Below the pieces are notes generated by a model. It saw nothing but the letters and a program-made list of their open reading frames with translations, made no database searches and had not been told where the DNA came from. Of a stretch of 21,485 bases of DNA, positions 15,021 through 21,421 are shown one piece after another (the first letter of the stretch is position 1; every line of letters starts with the position of its first letter). The stretch covers positions 1 through 21,485 of the forward strand of contig CATWUX010000024.1 of NCBI GenBank assembly GCA_958354085.1. The letters run 5' to 3'. The position numbers and the translations under genes were made by a program. This DNA comes from an uncultured Oscillospiraceae bacterium (GTDB lineage Bacteria > Bacillota > Clostridia > Oscillospirales > Acutalibacteraceae).

Positions 15021-15788
15021 TCACTTTCCCTGCTTGGAAAGAATCTCCGCCGCCAGCCCGTCATACGCCTGCGCGCCGCGGCTGGAAGCGTCGTAATAGT
15101 TGATGGGTTTGCCGAAGCTGGGTGCTTCGGACAGGCGGACGCTGCGCGGGATCGCGGTCGCGTACACCTTGCGCGGGAAAAACTTTTTCACCTCGGTGAC
15201 TACCTGTTGGGTGAGGTTGAGCCGCCCGTCGTACATGGTCAGCAGCACGCCCTCCAGCTCCAGCTGTTCATTGTACAGCCGTTTTACCTGCCGCACGGTC
15301 GCCATCAGTTGGGACAAGCCCTCAAGCGCGTAATACTCGCACTGGATCGGCACCAGAAACGTATCGGCCGCGCACAAGGCATTGAGCGTAAGCAGCCCGA
15401 GCGACGGCGGGCAATCCACGAAAATGTAATCGTAGCGGTCGCGCTGCGTCGCAAGCGCCGCTTTCAGGCGGCTTTCCCGGCGGTTCAGCTCGACCATTTC
15501 GATTTCCGCGCCTGCCAGCTGCATACTGGACGGCAGCACATCGACATTTTTATAGGCGCTGTGCAGGATCATCGTTTCCGGCGCGGCGGAGCCGATCATC
15601 AGCTCGTAGGCAGAGGCTTTGACCTGCCGTTTGTTGATTCCCATGCCGCTGGTCGCGTTCCCCTGCGGATCGATATCCACCAACAGGCAGCGCTTGCCGG
15701 CGGCGCCCATGGCGGAGGTCAGGTTGATCGTTGTCGTGGTTTTGCCGACACCGCCTTTTTGATTGACGATTGCGATAATCTTCCCCAT
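15021..15788 (-). CDS. parA: Chromosome-partitioning ATPase ParA (Soj)
   Basis: A 255-residue deviant Walker ATPase that binds DNA as an ATP dimer and is stimulated by ParB. The start MGKIIAIVNQKGGVGKTTTT contains the P-loop with signature Lys11 and Lys16. LLVDIDPQGNATSGMG and YIFVDCPPSLGLLT are the switch and Walker B motifs. There is no N-terminal helix-turn-helix, so it is the chromosomal Soj type, not a type Ia plasmid ParA. An extended -10 (15855-15860) and two parS sites lie upstream, so ParB binding could influence this promoter. Confidence 0.96.
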   Translation of the reverse strand: MGKIIAIVNQKGGVGKTTTTINLTSAMGAAGKRCLLVDIDPQGNATSGMGINKRQVKASAYELMIGSAAPETMILHSAYKNVDVLPSSMQLAGAEIEMVELNRRESRLKAALATQRDRYDYIFVDCPPSLGLLTLNALCAADTFLVPIQCEYYALEGLSQLMATVRQVKRLYNEQLELEGVLLTMYDGRLNLTQQVVTEVKKFFPRKVYATAIPRSVRLSEAPSFGKPINYYDASSRGAQAYDGLAAEILSKQGK

Positions 15789-15854
15789 TCCTCGTCCCTG
15801 TGCCTTTCCGCTTCAAATTTTGCGCCGTTCGCCGGCTTTTCGCGTACGTCTGCT

Positions 15855-15863
15855 ATTATAGCA
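15855..15863 (-). promoter_or_regulatory. Extended -10 promoter of parA
   Basis: On the minus strand TGCTATAAT (TGn + consensus TATAAT), with no convincing -35. It lies about 65 bases before the parA ATG. The nearer parS centre is about 57 bases upstream of the -10. Confidence 0.6.
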
Positions 15864-15908
15864 CAACTTTTGCACGAGGGAAAGTGGTTTGCTGCTTTTT
15901 TTGCAAAT

Positions 15909-15924
15909 TGTTTCATGTGAAACA
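15909..15924. other. parS site 1
   Basis: TGTTTCATGTGAAACA differs from the bacterial parS consensus TGTTTCACGTGAAACA by one base at the centre. The flanks extend the symmetry (AAAT left, ATTT right). Confidence 0.92.
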
Positions 15925-15947
15925 ATTTGACGCAGATGTTTTTCCAT

Positions 15948-15963
15948 TGTTTCACATGAAACA
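15948..15963. other. parS site 2
   Basis: TGTTTCACATGAAACA is one base from the consensus and is the exact reverse complement of site 1. The centres are 39 bp apart. It abuts the terminator of the neighbouring regulator gene. Confidence 0.92.
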
Positions 15964-15965
15964 AC

Positions 15966-15998
15966 GGAAAGAAAAAAGACCCGCCGCAGCAGGTCTTT
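15966..15998 (-). terminator. Terminator of the Xre/zinc-ribbon gene
   Basis: The stem AAAGACC/GGTCTTT (15975-15981 with 15992-15998) is followed on the minus strand by TTTTTTCTTT. It is placed directly after the stop at 16003. Confidence 0.8.
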
Positions 15999-16002
15999 GT
16001 AT

Positions 16003-16446
16003 TTAAGGTTTCTTCCAGTAGTTTAGATTTGGCAGCATATTCTTCATGTATGCGCGTACCTGTTCCGGCGGAAAGCTCTCATTGGACATATGCGCAACGC
16101 AGAAATCGATGAGCGTTTCCATATTGGTATAAGTGAATTTACCGTCCGCATAGCACCATTTGCAGTATTCCTCGTTGAAAGCGCCATCCGACTCTCTGCT
16201 GGTGGTGGAATCCTCCAGCGGCATACCGCAGCACTGGCAAATCAGCTTCCGCGGAGCGCCCAAAAGAGTGTTGATCGAAACATCAAAGAGTTTGGATAAA
16301 ATCTTTAAAGTCTCCGTGTTGGGAACGGTTTCACCGGTCTCCCAGCGGGATACAGCTTGGCGGGTGACATAGACCTTTTCGGCAAGCTGGTCTTGAGAAA
16401 GCCCGTTTTTTGTTCGCAAGTCAAGGATGATATCTTTTGTTTCCAT
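16003..16446 (-). CDS. Xre-type regulator fused to a putative zinc ribbon
   Basis: A 147-residue protein. Residues 1-60 form an HTH_3 domain (LSQDQLAEKVYVTRQAVSRW with ETGETVPNTETL). Residues 69-100 carry CQCCGMPLE and EEYCKWCYADG, giving Cys70, 72, 73, 95 and 98 as likely zinc ligands. The remainder matches the 'putative zinc ribbon' domain seen alone in many Bacillota (DGKFTYTNMETLIDFCVAHM). Target genes unknown. The frame is open to 16500, but ATG 16446 has GGAGG 10 bases upstream and begins the HTH properly. It is the last gene before the tRNA-fragment junction and is on the chromosome side of it. Confidence 0.88.
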   Translation of the reverse strand: METKDIILDLRTKNGLSQDQLAEKVYVTRQAVSRWETGETVPNTETLKILSKLFDVSINTLLGAPRKLICQCCGMPLEDSTTSRESDGAFNEEYCKWCYADGKFTYTNMETLIDFCVAHMSNESFPPEQVRAYMKNMLPNLNYWKKP

Positions 16447-16547
16447 AATAAGATCGCCTCCACAGATAAAATACCACAAGATCAGCCGAAAATAAAGCAA
16501 CCGGCTGTTGCTGTGTGGTCGAAAATCAGGAATGTGCGATGAATAGC

Positions 16548-16579
16548 AAAATCCCCTGAACTTGCGTTCAAGGGATTTT
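16548..16579 (-). terminator. Terminator following the tRNA remnant
   Basis: AAAATCCC/GGGATTTT (16548-16555 with 16572-16579) plus TGAAC/GTTCA across one mismatch, with a TTGC loop. It begins one base after the tRNA CCA on the minus strand, where a native tRNA terminator would be. Confidence 0.75.
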
Positions 16580-16623
16580 TGGCACCCCTTACCGGAATCG
16601 AACCGATAATTTGCCCTTAGGAG
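16580..16623 (-). tRNA. tRNA-Arg(CCU) 3' half (attachment-site remnant)
   Basis: Minus-strand order: anticodon loop CTCCTAA (anticodon CCT), 3' anticodon stem GGGCA, variable AATT, T-stem ATCGG, T-loop TTCGATT, T-stem CCGGT, 7-base acceptor AAGGGGT, discriminator G, CCA. Every element has standard length. The 5' half is missing: the bases before the loop (CTGTC) do not pair with GGGCA and no ACCCCTT acceptor strand lies upstream. It cannot make a tRNA. It is best read as the copy of a tRNA 3' end left at one end of an integrated element. Confidence 0.75.
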
Positions 16624-16629
16624 GACAGA

Positions 16630-16658
16630 GCTAACCCTTTTCCAGGGTATGCTCTATC
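16630..16658. repeat. Imperfect inverted repeat beside the tRNA remnant
   Basis: AGAGC...GCTCT arms enclose an inner ACCC/GGGT pair (with a 2x2 mismatch between). The minus-strand left arm belongs to GGATAGAGCA, which resembles the 3' side of a tRNA D-arm. Possibly integrase core or attP-derived sequence. Confidence 0.45.
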
Positions 16659-16763
16659 CGTATGCGGAATATCTCGCGTATTTTGCGAAGTTTCAGGAAA
16701 ACTGAGGCAAATACAGAACTCTCTTTGATGTTTTTTATATCTTTTCAAATGCATTACAAGCAA

Positions 16764-16799
16764 ACGGTACCACAGATGGTGCCATAAATGGCGCCAATT
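16764..16799. repeat. Three 12-bp-phased GGTGCC-type repeats
   Basis: GGTACC (16766), GGTGCC (16778) and GGCGCC (16790) recur at exactly 12-base intervals, with A/T-rich spacers (ACAGAT, ATAAAT). A similar pair lies at 18819 and 18831, also 12 apart. This could be a binding array, for example integrase arm sites. Confidence 0.55.
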
Positions 16800-16835
16800 C
16801 TCGTGTGAAATAGGTGTTGTAAATTTTACACGTTT

Positions 16836-16867
16836 GAACTTGCACGCGTGTAAATGCGTGCAAGTTC
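16836..16867. repeat. Perfect 12-bp hairpin containing a CACGCGTG box
   Basis: GAACTTGCACGC (16836-16847) pairs with GCGTGCAAGTTC (16856-16867), with an 8-base loop. Overlapping it, TTGCACGCGTGTAA (16840-16853) is the inverted copy of the operator found in the promoter of the adjacent regulator gene, and TTTACACG/CGTGTAAA (16825-16832/16847-16854) is a second nested dyad. No T tract follows on either strand. Confidence 0.65.
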
Positions 16868-16883
16868 GTGCAAATTGATACGT

Positions 16884-18530
16884 TTATTTTGCGAGGGTAT
16901 AGCGCGCAGCACTGGTATTGCCAGTGCGTATCAATTGCTTGCTGTTTTCCAGTTTTTTGAGCAAACGATACGCCTGAGGGCCAGATACGTGCAGCAAATC
17001 AACAACATCCTTTCGCGTTATTAATTCTTTAGTTTGAGCCAGTTTTATTATTAGTTCAGAATAGCGGATAACATCAATATCCGTTTGGCGCACATATTGA
17101 GCAGGATCCTTATAAGCTTTAGCACTTAAAACATATACACGCCCTCGGCCATTTCCCATGCCATCTACTATTCCTGCTTCTGTTAAGCGCTCGACTGTCG
17201 AACGGAGCTTTGTTTCTGGAATATTGCATTCGGCAGAAATCTCACTGAGAGACATACGGCGGCTGTGTTTTAAAGCATTCAATACAAATAAGGCATTGAG
17301 CGATATAGGTTCTCCTGTTCTTTGTTGCTCTTCGGAAATCAAGGCCACCATTTTTTTATCGGGCATCCCTCGCGGAATAAATAAACGAACCGACGTGGAG
17401 GTACTTTCAGAATAATCGGGTAAATCTCTACCGTACATAAGTGACCCTTCAAAAATTCTGTCTACACCTCTACCGGAGCGCTCGGCTAATCCAACACGCT
17501 TTAAGGCATCAGCAAGGACGGGATTTCTACCGTGTGGCTCCACTGTAAGAATGTTATGGTAGGTGACGCCTTCTATAAATCCGCCCGGATTTGAGATGGA
17601 AAGGCCATCGGCATCAATACGCACCAAAACTCGTCCCAACTGCGTATAATCTCGGTGAGCAAAGGCGTTGACTATTGCTTCTCTGACCGCACGAGGGTTG
17701 AATTCAGGTATGGATATTCGGAATAAACCTTGTTCAACTTCTTGCTCTGGATTTCTGGCTGCAACAAAATCGATCATCTTTTCGATTGAAGCGAGTAGTG
17801 GTAAATAAAATGACTCGTTCGTCGTTACCTCAGTTCCGCGCATCATAATAAAAGCGGATTCTGCTGTTGGGATAAGATCCTTAAGTTTTTCTTTGCGCCC
17901 CAGCATAAGCATACCAGTGTATGTTGGAATAAGCTTATCATCTATTGTAACGACAAATTGCATTGCTTTATCGAGTTCTTCGTCCGACAGCTCTAAGAGG
18001 TACTTTTCGCCATTGTATGAACGAATGATACTGCGTAAGCGCTCCCGCTCAATCGGGTCTAGATCTTGATATTGCGCTCCGGGGACAGGCTGTGCAGAGA
18101 AATCCAAAAGAGACAATTCACTCAGGCGTGTTGTTATTTCATGGGGATATAAAGGAACGTTTTCGGGGGATCCATCTCCTTTTATCCTTCTACGCTGCAT
18201 TTTTCCGGAAGAAGATGCAACAATGCTTCGATTTTTGGGGACATGAATCAACAGAAGCATTATACCATCATCAGAGTACAGGGGCTCTACCTGCACAGAA
18301 ATTGGTGGCACAGTTCGATTTGCAATAAAAGCAGCTAATTGTGTATAGTCTTTATGCGATTCGTGTACGCCAGTTGGAGTGCCATCATCCTCCACGCCAA
18401 GATAAATATCACCTCCACTTGTGTTGGCAAAAGCTACTACGGCATCAACCAAGTCAGTATCACTGAGCTTTTTCAAATCACTTTTAAATTCTATTTCTAA
18501 AGTCTCTTTTTCAGGCAAAAGCAACCCCAT
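16884..18530 (-). CDS. AlbA_2 / GHKL-like / winged-helix regulator (Schlafen-AlbA type)
   Basis: 548 residues. The N-terminal AlbA_2 (Schlafen-like, PF04326) DNA-binding domain has LEIEFKSDLKKL (11-22), AFANTSGGDIYLGVEDDG (33-50) and IHVPKNRSIVASSSGK. The middle is the 'RecG-like C-terminal' HATPase_c_4 region: FNPRAVREAIVNAFAHRDY (277-295), ISNPGGF, GRNPVLADALKRVGLAERSG and GRGVDRIFE. Two winged helices follow, at about 410-470 and 488-546. Such proteins are widespread on mobile elements as presumed regulators; they are not helicases despite some annotations. ATG 18530 (GGGGGTG at 5 bases) is chosen over GTG 18536. The promoter spacer carries a CACGCGTG operator, suggesting autoregulation. 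Confidence 0.85.
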   Translation of the reverse strand: MGLLLPEKETLEIEFKSDLKKLSDTDLVDAVVAFANTSGGDIYLGVEDDGTPTGVHESHKDYTQLAAFIANRTVPPISVQVEPLYSDDGIMLLLIHVPKNRSIVASSSGKMQRRRIKGDGSPENVPLYPHEITTRLSELSLLDFSAQPVPGAQYQDLDPIERERLRSIIRSYNGEKYLLELSDEELDKAMQFVVTIDDKLIPTYTGMLMLGRKEKLKDLIPTAESAFIMMRGTEVTTNESFYLPLLASIEKMIDFVAARNPEQEVEQGLFRISIPEFNPRAVREAIVNAFAHRDYTQLGRVLVRIDADGLSISNPGGFIEGVTYHNILTVEPHGRNPVLADALKRVGLAERSGRGVDRIFEGSLMYGRDLPDYSESTSTSVRLFIPRGMPDKKMVALISEEQQRTGEPISLNALFVLNALKHSRRMSLSEISAECNIPETKLRSTVERLTEAGIVDGMGNGRGRVYVLSAKAYKDPAQYVRQTDIDVIRYSELIIKLAQTKELITRKDVVDLLHVSGPQAYRLLKKLENSKQLIRTGNTSAARYTLAK

Positions 18531-18560
18531 AAACACACCCCCATTATATTTGCTATTGGT

Positions 18561-18589
18561 ATTATATCACACGCGTGCAAAAATATCAA
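18561..18589 (-). promoter_or_regulatory. Promoter of the AlbA_2 regulator gene
   Basis: On the minus strand TTGATA (18584-18589), a 17-base spacer, and TATAAT (18561-18566), extended by TGA. Operator copy A fills the spacer. Confidence 0.8.
18567..18580. promoter_or_regulatory. CACGCGTG operator, copy A (promoter spacer)
   Basis: TCACACGCGTGCAA with the palindromic core CACGCGTG at 18570-18577, lying exactly between the -35 and -10 boxes. Confidence 0.65.
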
Positions 18590-18596
18590 CATAAAC

Positions 18597-18610
18597 TTAC
18601 ACGCGTGCAA
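18597..18610. promoter_or_regulatory. CACGCGTG operator, copy B (upstream)
   Basis: TTACACGCGTGCAA, core 18600-18607. It is 30 bp from copy A, on the same helical face, upstream of the -35 box. Confidence 0.65.
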
Positions 18611-18818
18611 GCCTGTGTTTAACAAGATGGCTTGTATCTAATACAGCAGAAAAGTTATAACGTGCTGATACAGGATATACCTCCCTTCTTGAGAGGGATT
18701 GGTATAGCCGCTTTTTGCGAAATATGTGTGAAATGCGGGCGGATTTAGGCGATAATCAGCCGATTTTAGCAAAATACGGAACAGCAACAGTACGATCAGA
18801 ACACCAACTTTGCACGAA

Positions 18819-18836
18819 GGCGCCAAAACGGGTGCC
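18819..18836. repeat. Second GGCGCC/GGTGCC pair, 12-bp phased
   Basis: GGCGCC (18819-18824) and GGTGCC (18831-18836), with 12 bases from start to start, echo the array at 16766-16795. Confidence 0.45.
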
Positions 18837-18991
18837 ATTTCATATTGGGAACTATTTCGAAGACGCAGGTGATGCGCCTTTTTTGATCGGTCGCTTATAG
18901 TGTAGCGTACTGTTCACGAAAAGCCAAGAGGTTGTTTGAAAAACATGCACTCCAATGCGTAAAGCAGCGGATAGCTGTAATAGAGGCAAAA

Positions 18992-19031
18992 ACTTTGATC
19001 ATAATTCCGAAAATAAAATTATGATCAAAGT
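18992..19031. repeat. Perfect 15-bp inverted repeat
   Basis: ACTTTGATCATAATT (18992-19006) and its exact reverse complement (19017-19031), separated by 10 bases. Each arm contains TGATCA. There is no T tract, so a protein-binding or DNA-processing role is as likely as termination. Confidence 0.8.
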
Positions 19032-19066
19032 AAACGAAAAAATATAATTTAAAACCTCAGGTGGCG

Positions 19067-19116
19067 CAAATATCATAAGAGTTTCTCTTCACAAATATCA
19101 TAAGAGTTTCTCTTCA
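19067..19116. repeat. 25-bp perfect tandem repeat upstream of the fic promoter
   Basis: The units 19067-19091 and 19092-19116 are identical. Each contains the dyad AAGAG-TTT-CTCTT. The second unit ends 4 bases before the -35 box, so this looks like a pair of operator or activator sites. Confidence 0.85.
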
Positions 19117-19120
19117 CCCA

Positions 19121-19149
19121 TTGATTTTTCTCGTCACTGGTGATATAAT
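19121..19149 (+). promoter_or_regulatory. Promoter of the fic-nurA operon
   Basis: TTGATT (19121-19126), 17 bases, consensus TATAAT (19144-19149) extended by TGA. A dyad overlaps the -10 box. Confidence 0.8.
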
Positions 19150-19157
19150 TGACGAGA
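19129..19157. promoter_or_regulatory. Dyad operator over the fic -10 box
   Basis: TCTCGTCA (19129-19136) and TGACGAGA (19150-19157) are perfect inverted 8-mers bracketing the -10. A further GTGACGAG (19171-19178) covers the ribosome site. This suggests repression at both DNA and possibly RNA level. Confidence 0.6.
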
Positions 19158-19178
19158 ATAGATTATGGAGGTGACGAG

Positions 19179-20225
19179 ATGCGCCATTTTGATTATACAG
19201 GTCTGGAAAATCGGACATGGGATAATGAGGTCATCAACTATCTGTCTCTGATTCATGAGTACAAAGGAAAACAGTCCACATATATAAAACAAAAACCGCA
19301 GGAACTGGAACGGTTAGTTGAGATTGCCAAGGTGCAGAGTACCGAAGCATCCAACTCCATTGAAGGCATCCGAACAACAGAAACCCGTCTGCGTCAGCTC
19401 ATGAGTGAACGCACAGCGCCGCGGAACCGTGACGAGAAAGAGATCGCTGGTTACCGCGACGCGCTGAATATCGTGCATGAAAACTTCAACTATATTCCGT
19501 TGACGCCGAATTACATTCTTCAGCTTCACAAGATATTGCTTAGCCATACCGATTCTGGCTTCGGTGGTTGCTTCAAAAATGTGCAAAACTATATCAGCGC
19601 CACCGATGAAGCAGGCAAACGCTTCACCCTATTCACACCCATGGCACCTTATGAAACACCGGAAGCTATGCAGGTGATCTGCGATGAATACAACCGCGCC
19701 ATCGGTGAAGGCAAAGTGGATCCGCTTCTGATTATCCCCGTGTTTATTCACGACTTCCTTTGCGTCCACCCATTCCTTGACGGCAACGGCAGAATGTCCC
19801 GTCTGCTTACAACCCTGCTGCTGTATCGCGCAGGTTATGAGGTCGGTAAGTATATCTCGCTGGAAGCTAAGATCGCAAAGAACAAGGATGCCTATTATGC
19901 AGCGCTGGAGGATTCGCAGGTCGGCTGGCACGAGCAGCAGGACAATCCTACTGCGTTCGTCAAATATCTGCTGAGCACTATCATTGCCGCATACCGCGAC
20001 TTCGACGATCGCATCCAGATCGTCAGTCCCACATCTCTCGATACCGTAAAAAACGCCATCGAAAACAAACTGGGCAAGTTCACGAAGAAGGAAATTCTGG
20101 AGCTGTGCCCCAGCCTTAGTGCATCTACAGTTGAGCGCCACTTAAAGAAACTGGTTGCAGTTGGCTACATTTCCAAACACGGCGCAGGCAAGAATACACA
20201 CTATGCAAAAAAAGAATCACGGTAA
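19179..20225 (+). CDS. Fic-family protein AMP-transferase with winged helix (class II)
   Basis: 348 residues. The Fic core motif HPFLDGNGRMSR (197-208) is complete, including catalytic His197 and the phosphate-binding GNGR, so AMP transfer (or another nucleotide transfer) to a protein hydroxyl is expected. The N-terminal S-x-x-x-E-G motif (Ser58 to Gly63, in ASNSIEGI) is the inhibitory helix of class II Fic proteins; its Glu62 would block ATP. Residues ~285-345 form a winged helix (FTKKEILELCPSLSASTVER), a common Fic fusion linked to autoregulation. ATG 19179 follows GGAGGTG at 5 bases; TTG 19149 overlaps the -10 and is rejected. The target protein is unknown. First gene of the operon with the NurA-like gene. 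Confidence 0.93.
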   Translation: MRHFDYTGLENRTWDNEVINYLSLIHEYKGKQSTYIKQKPQELERLVEIAKVQSTEASNSIEGIRTTETRLRQLMSERTAPRNRDEKEIAGYRDALNIVHENFNYIPLTPNYILQLHKILLSHTDSGFGGCFKNVQNYISATDEAGKRFTLFTPMAPYETPEAMQVICDEYNRAIGEGKVDPLLIIPVFIHDFLCVHPFLDGNGRMSRLLTTLLLYRAGYEVGKYISLEAKIAKNKDAYYAALEDSQVGWHEQQDNPTAFVKYLLSTIIAAYRDFDDRIQIVSPTSLDTVKNAIENKLGKFTKKEILELCPSLSASTVERHLKKLVAVGYISKHGAGKNTHYAKKESR

Positions 20226-20278
20226 ATTCATATTATGGTTTGCCAGATAAGCATACAGAATGAAAAGGAGGCAACAAT

Positions 20279-21406
20279 ATGCCTACTTTAAATGAAATAT
20301 TTGATAAGAGAAAGATTCTCCTGTATCAGAACGAAAGTTTGGATTTGGATCACTATTATCAGGAACCATATCAGGACGAGGATGACGAAATCAAAGAAAT
20401 GGGAAAGCCGTTTGAAACTGATGAGTCAAAGAAAATTCGTTCCCTCGATTTGGCGAACGAAGATCGGACGTACTCCGGGTTCAGTTATTTTATGGACGGC
20501 TCTCGCCGTACATATAAAATTGGCGATATGGTTTTGGAAGGGAAGAAAATATTTCCGGTTGTTGTGGCGCAGGTTAGAGCGGGTTGCACAGAGCGTGATC
20601 GACAGAGAAAGCTGCATACTCATGGTTCTGTTCAACGAAAGAACTTGCTTCTTCTCAGTGATAAAATGAATGAAGTCGATTTTCAGGAGATTCGTCAGCG
20701 AATCCTAAAAACCCAGATGGCCAAAGATCTGCATCTGGATATTGTGAAATACCACTTCGATCCTGCGAAAGACAATGTTCCGGTCAATGCCGCTATTGCA
20801 AAAGCAAATTCTATGATGCACGATATGGAAATTGACATTTTAGGACAAATGGTCAACTCAGGAACGCTGGAACCAAATCATATGTTGATTGTGGACGGGC
20901 CTTTACAGTTTATTCGTCAGGATACCGGAAAACCGGAGTTTGCAGATATGTTCTACAATGTTGTAGGTGTTTCAAAGAGTTTCGACCCGATGCTTCCGAC
21001 TTCAAGTAAAAGCAGGCGAGGCGGAACCCAGATTGGTGCAGAGCTACTGAAACTGGAATATGGTCAGAGAACACCTGTATTCTTGAAAGAGAACAGCAAA
21101 CACCGTAAATATGGTTGCTGGTACTTGAGAATTAGACCCAAGAACAGGGTAGCGGGACCGCTTGAGGGAATTATTAAGATCGAGAAGATGGCTGTTGAAG
21201 AAGATTTGGAACGGGATGGCTTGGATTCATCTGTGGTTGATAATATTTCTCTTTGGTTGCTTAATGAGGGGTCCCCGACTTGCTATGGTCGTGATGAACG
21301 CTGGGCAAACCACTTGTATCCTGTATTTTTAACCGAAACACTGATAAAAGCGTCTTTTGAGAGCGATTTGGTTTTTATCAGTAATTTCAAAAGAAATTTT
21401 CGTTAA
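20279..21406 (+). CDS. NurA-like nuclease
   Basis: 375 residues, best matched by eye to the NurA family (RNase H-like, Mn-dependent 5'-3' exonuclease and endonuclease that works with the HerA hexameric ATPase). Support: FSYFMDGSRRTY, with an acidic residue (Asp73) in a DGS motif at the end of the first strand; MLIVDGPLQF (Asp206); NVVGVSKSFDP (Lys233); and the C-terminal block ANHLYPVFLTETLIKASF. The acidic stretch at 22-42 is unusual. ATG 20279 has AAGGAGG at 7 bases. It lies 53 bases after fic and 15 before the next start, so the three genes probably form one operon. The assignment is from remembered motifs and needs a profile search. Confidence 0.62.
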   Translation: MPTLNEIFDKRKILLYQNESLDLDHYYQEPYQDEDDEIKEMGKPFETDESKKIRSLDLANEDRTYSGFSYFMDGSRRTYKIGDMVLEGKKIFPVVVAQVRAGCTERDRQRKLHTHGSVQRKNLLLLSDKMNEVDFQEIRQRILKTQMAKDLHLDIVKYHFDPAKDNVPVNAAIAKANSMMHDMEIDILGQMVNSGTLEPNHMLIVDGPLQFIRQDTGKPEFADMFYNVVGVSKSFDPMLPTSSKSRRGGTQIGAELLKLEYGQRTPVFLKENSKHRKYGCWYLRIRPKNRVAGPLEGIIKIEKMAVEEDLERDGLDSSVVDNISLWLLNEGSPTCYGRDERWANHLYPVFLTETLIKASFESDLVFISNFKRNFR

Positions 21407-21421
21407 CAGGGAGATAGAGAC

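Larger units (their letters stand above)
16447..16883. other. Gene-free junction region
   Basis: No credible gene. From left to right it holds a small GCAAC/GTTGC hairpin (16498-16512), the tRNA-type terminator, the tRNA-Arg 3' half, an imperfect AGAGC...GCTCT hairpin, three 12-bp-spaced GGTGCC-like repeats, and a perfect hairpin containing a CACGCGTG box. Base composition becomes AT-rich to the right of about 16625. Confidence 0.7.
18531..19178. other. Repeat-rich non-coding region between divergent genes
   Basis: About 650 bases without a credible gene; the open frames inside are short, lack ribosome sites and look like chance. It holds the two promoters, the CACGCGTG boxes, an imperfect hairpin TATACC...GGTATA (18676-18706), a second GGCGCC/GGTGCC pair (18819-18836), a perfect 15-bp inverted repeat (18992-19031) and a 25-bp tandem repeat (19067-19116). 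Confidence 0.7.

Noticed and set aside
16580..16680. Complete tRNA or tmRNA gene
   Set aside because: The 5' acceptor strand and the 5' anticodon-stem strand are missing. GGATAGAGCA resembles a D-arm but is about 26 bases from the anticodon loop instead of about 5. No tmRNA tag frame is visible.
16884..18530. RecG-type helicase
   Set aside because: No helicase motifs. Only the AlbA_2 and 'RecG-like C-terminal' HATPase_c_4 regions are present, a frequent source of mislabelling.
18638..18900. Two small overlapping open frames in the island intergenic region
   Set aside because: No ribosome sites, opposite strands, and they overlap repeats; product sequences look like chance translation.
19067..19116. 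CRISPR array
   Set aside because: Only two units with no spacer between them, and no cas genes.
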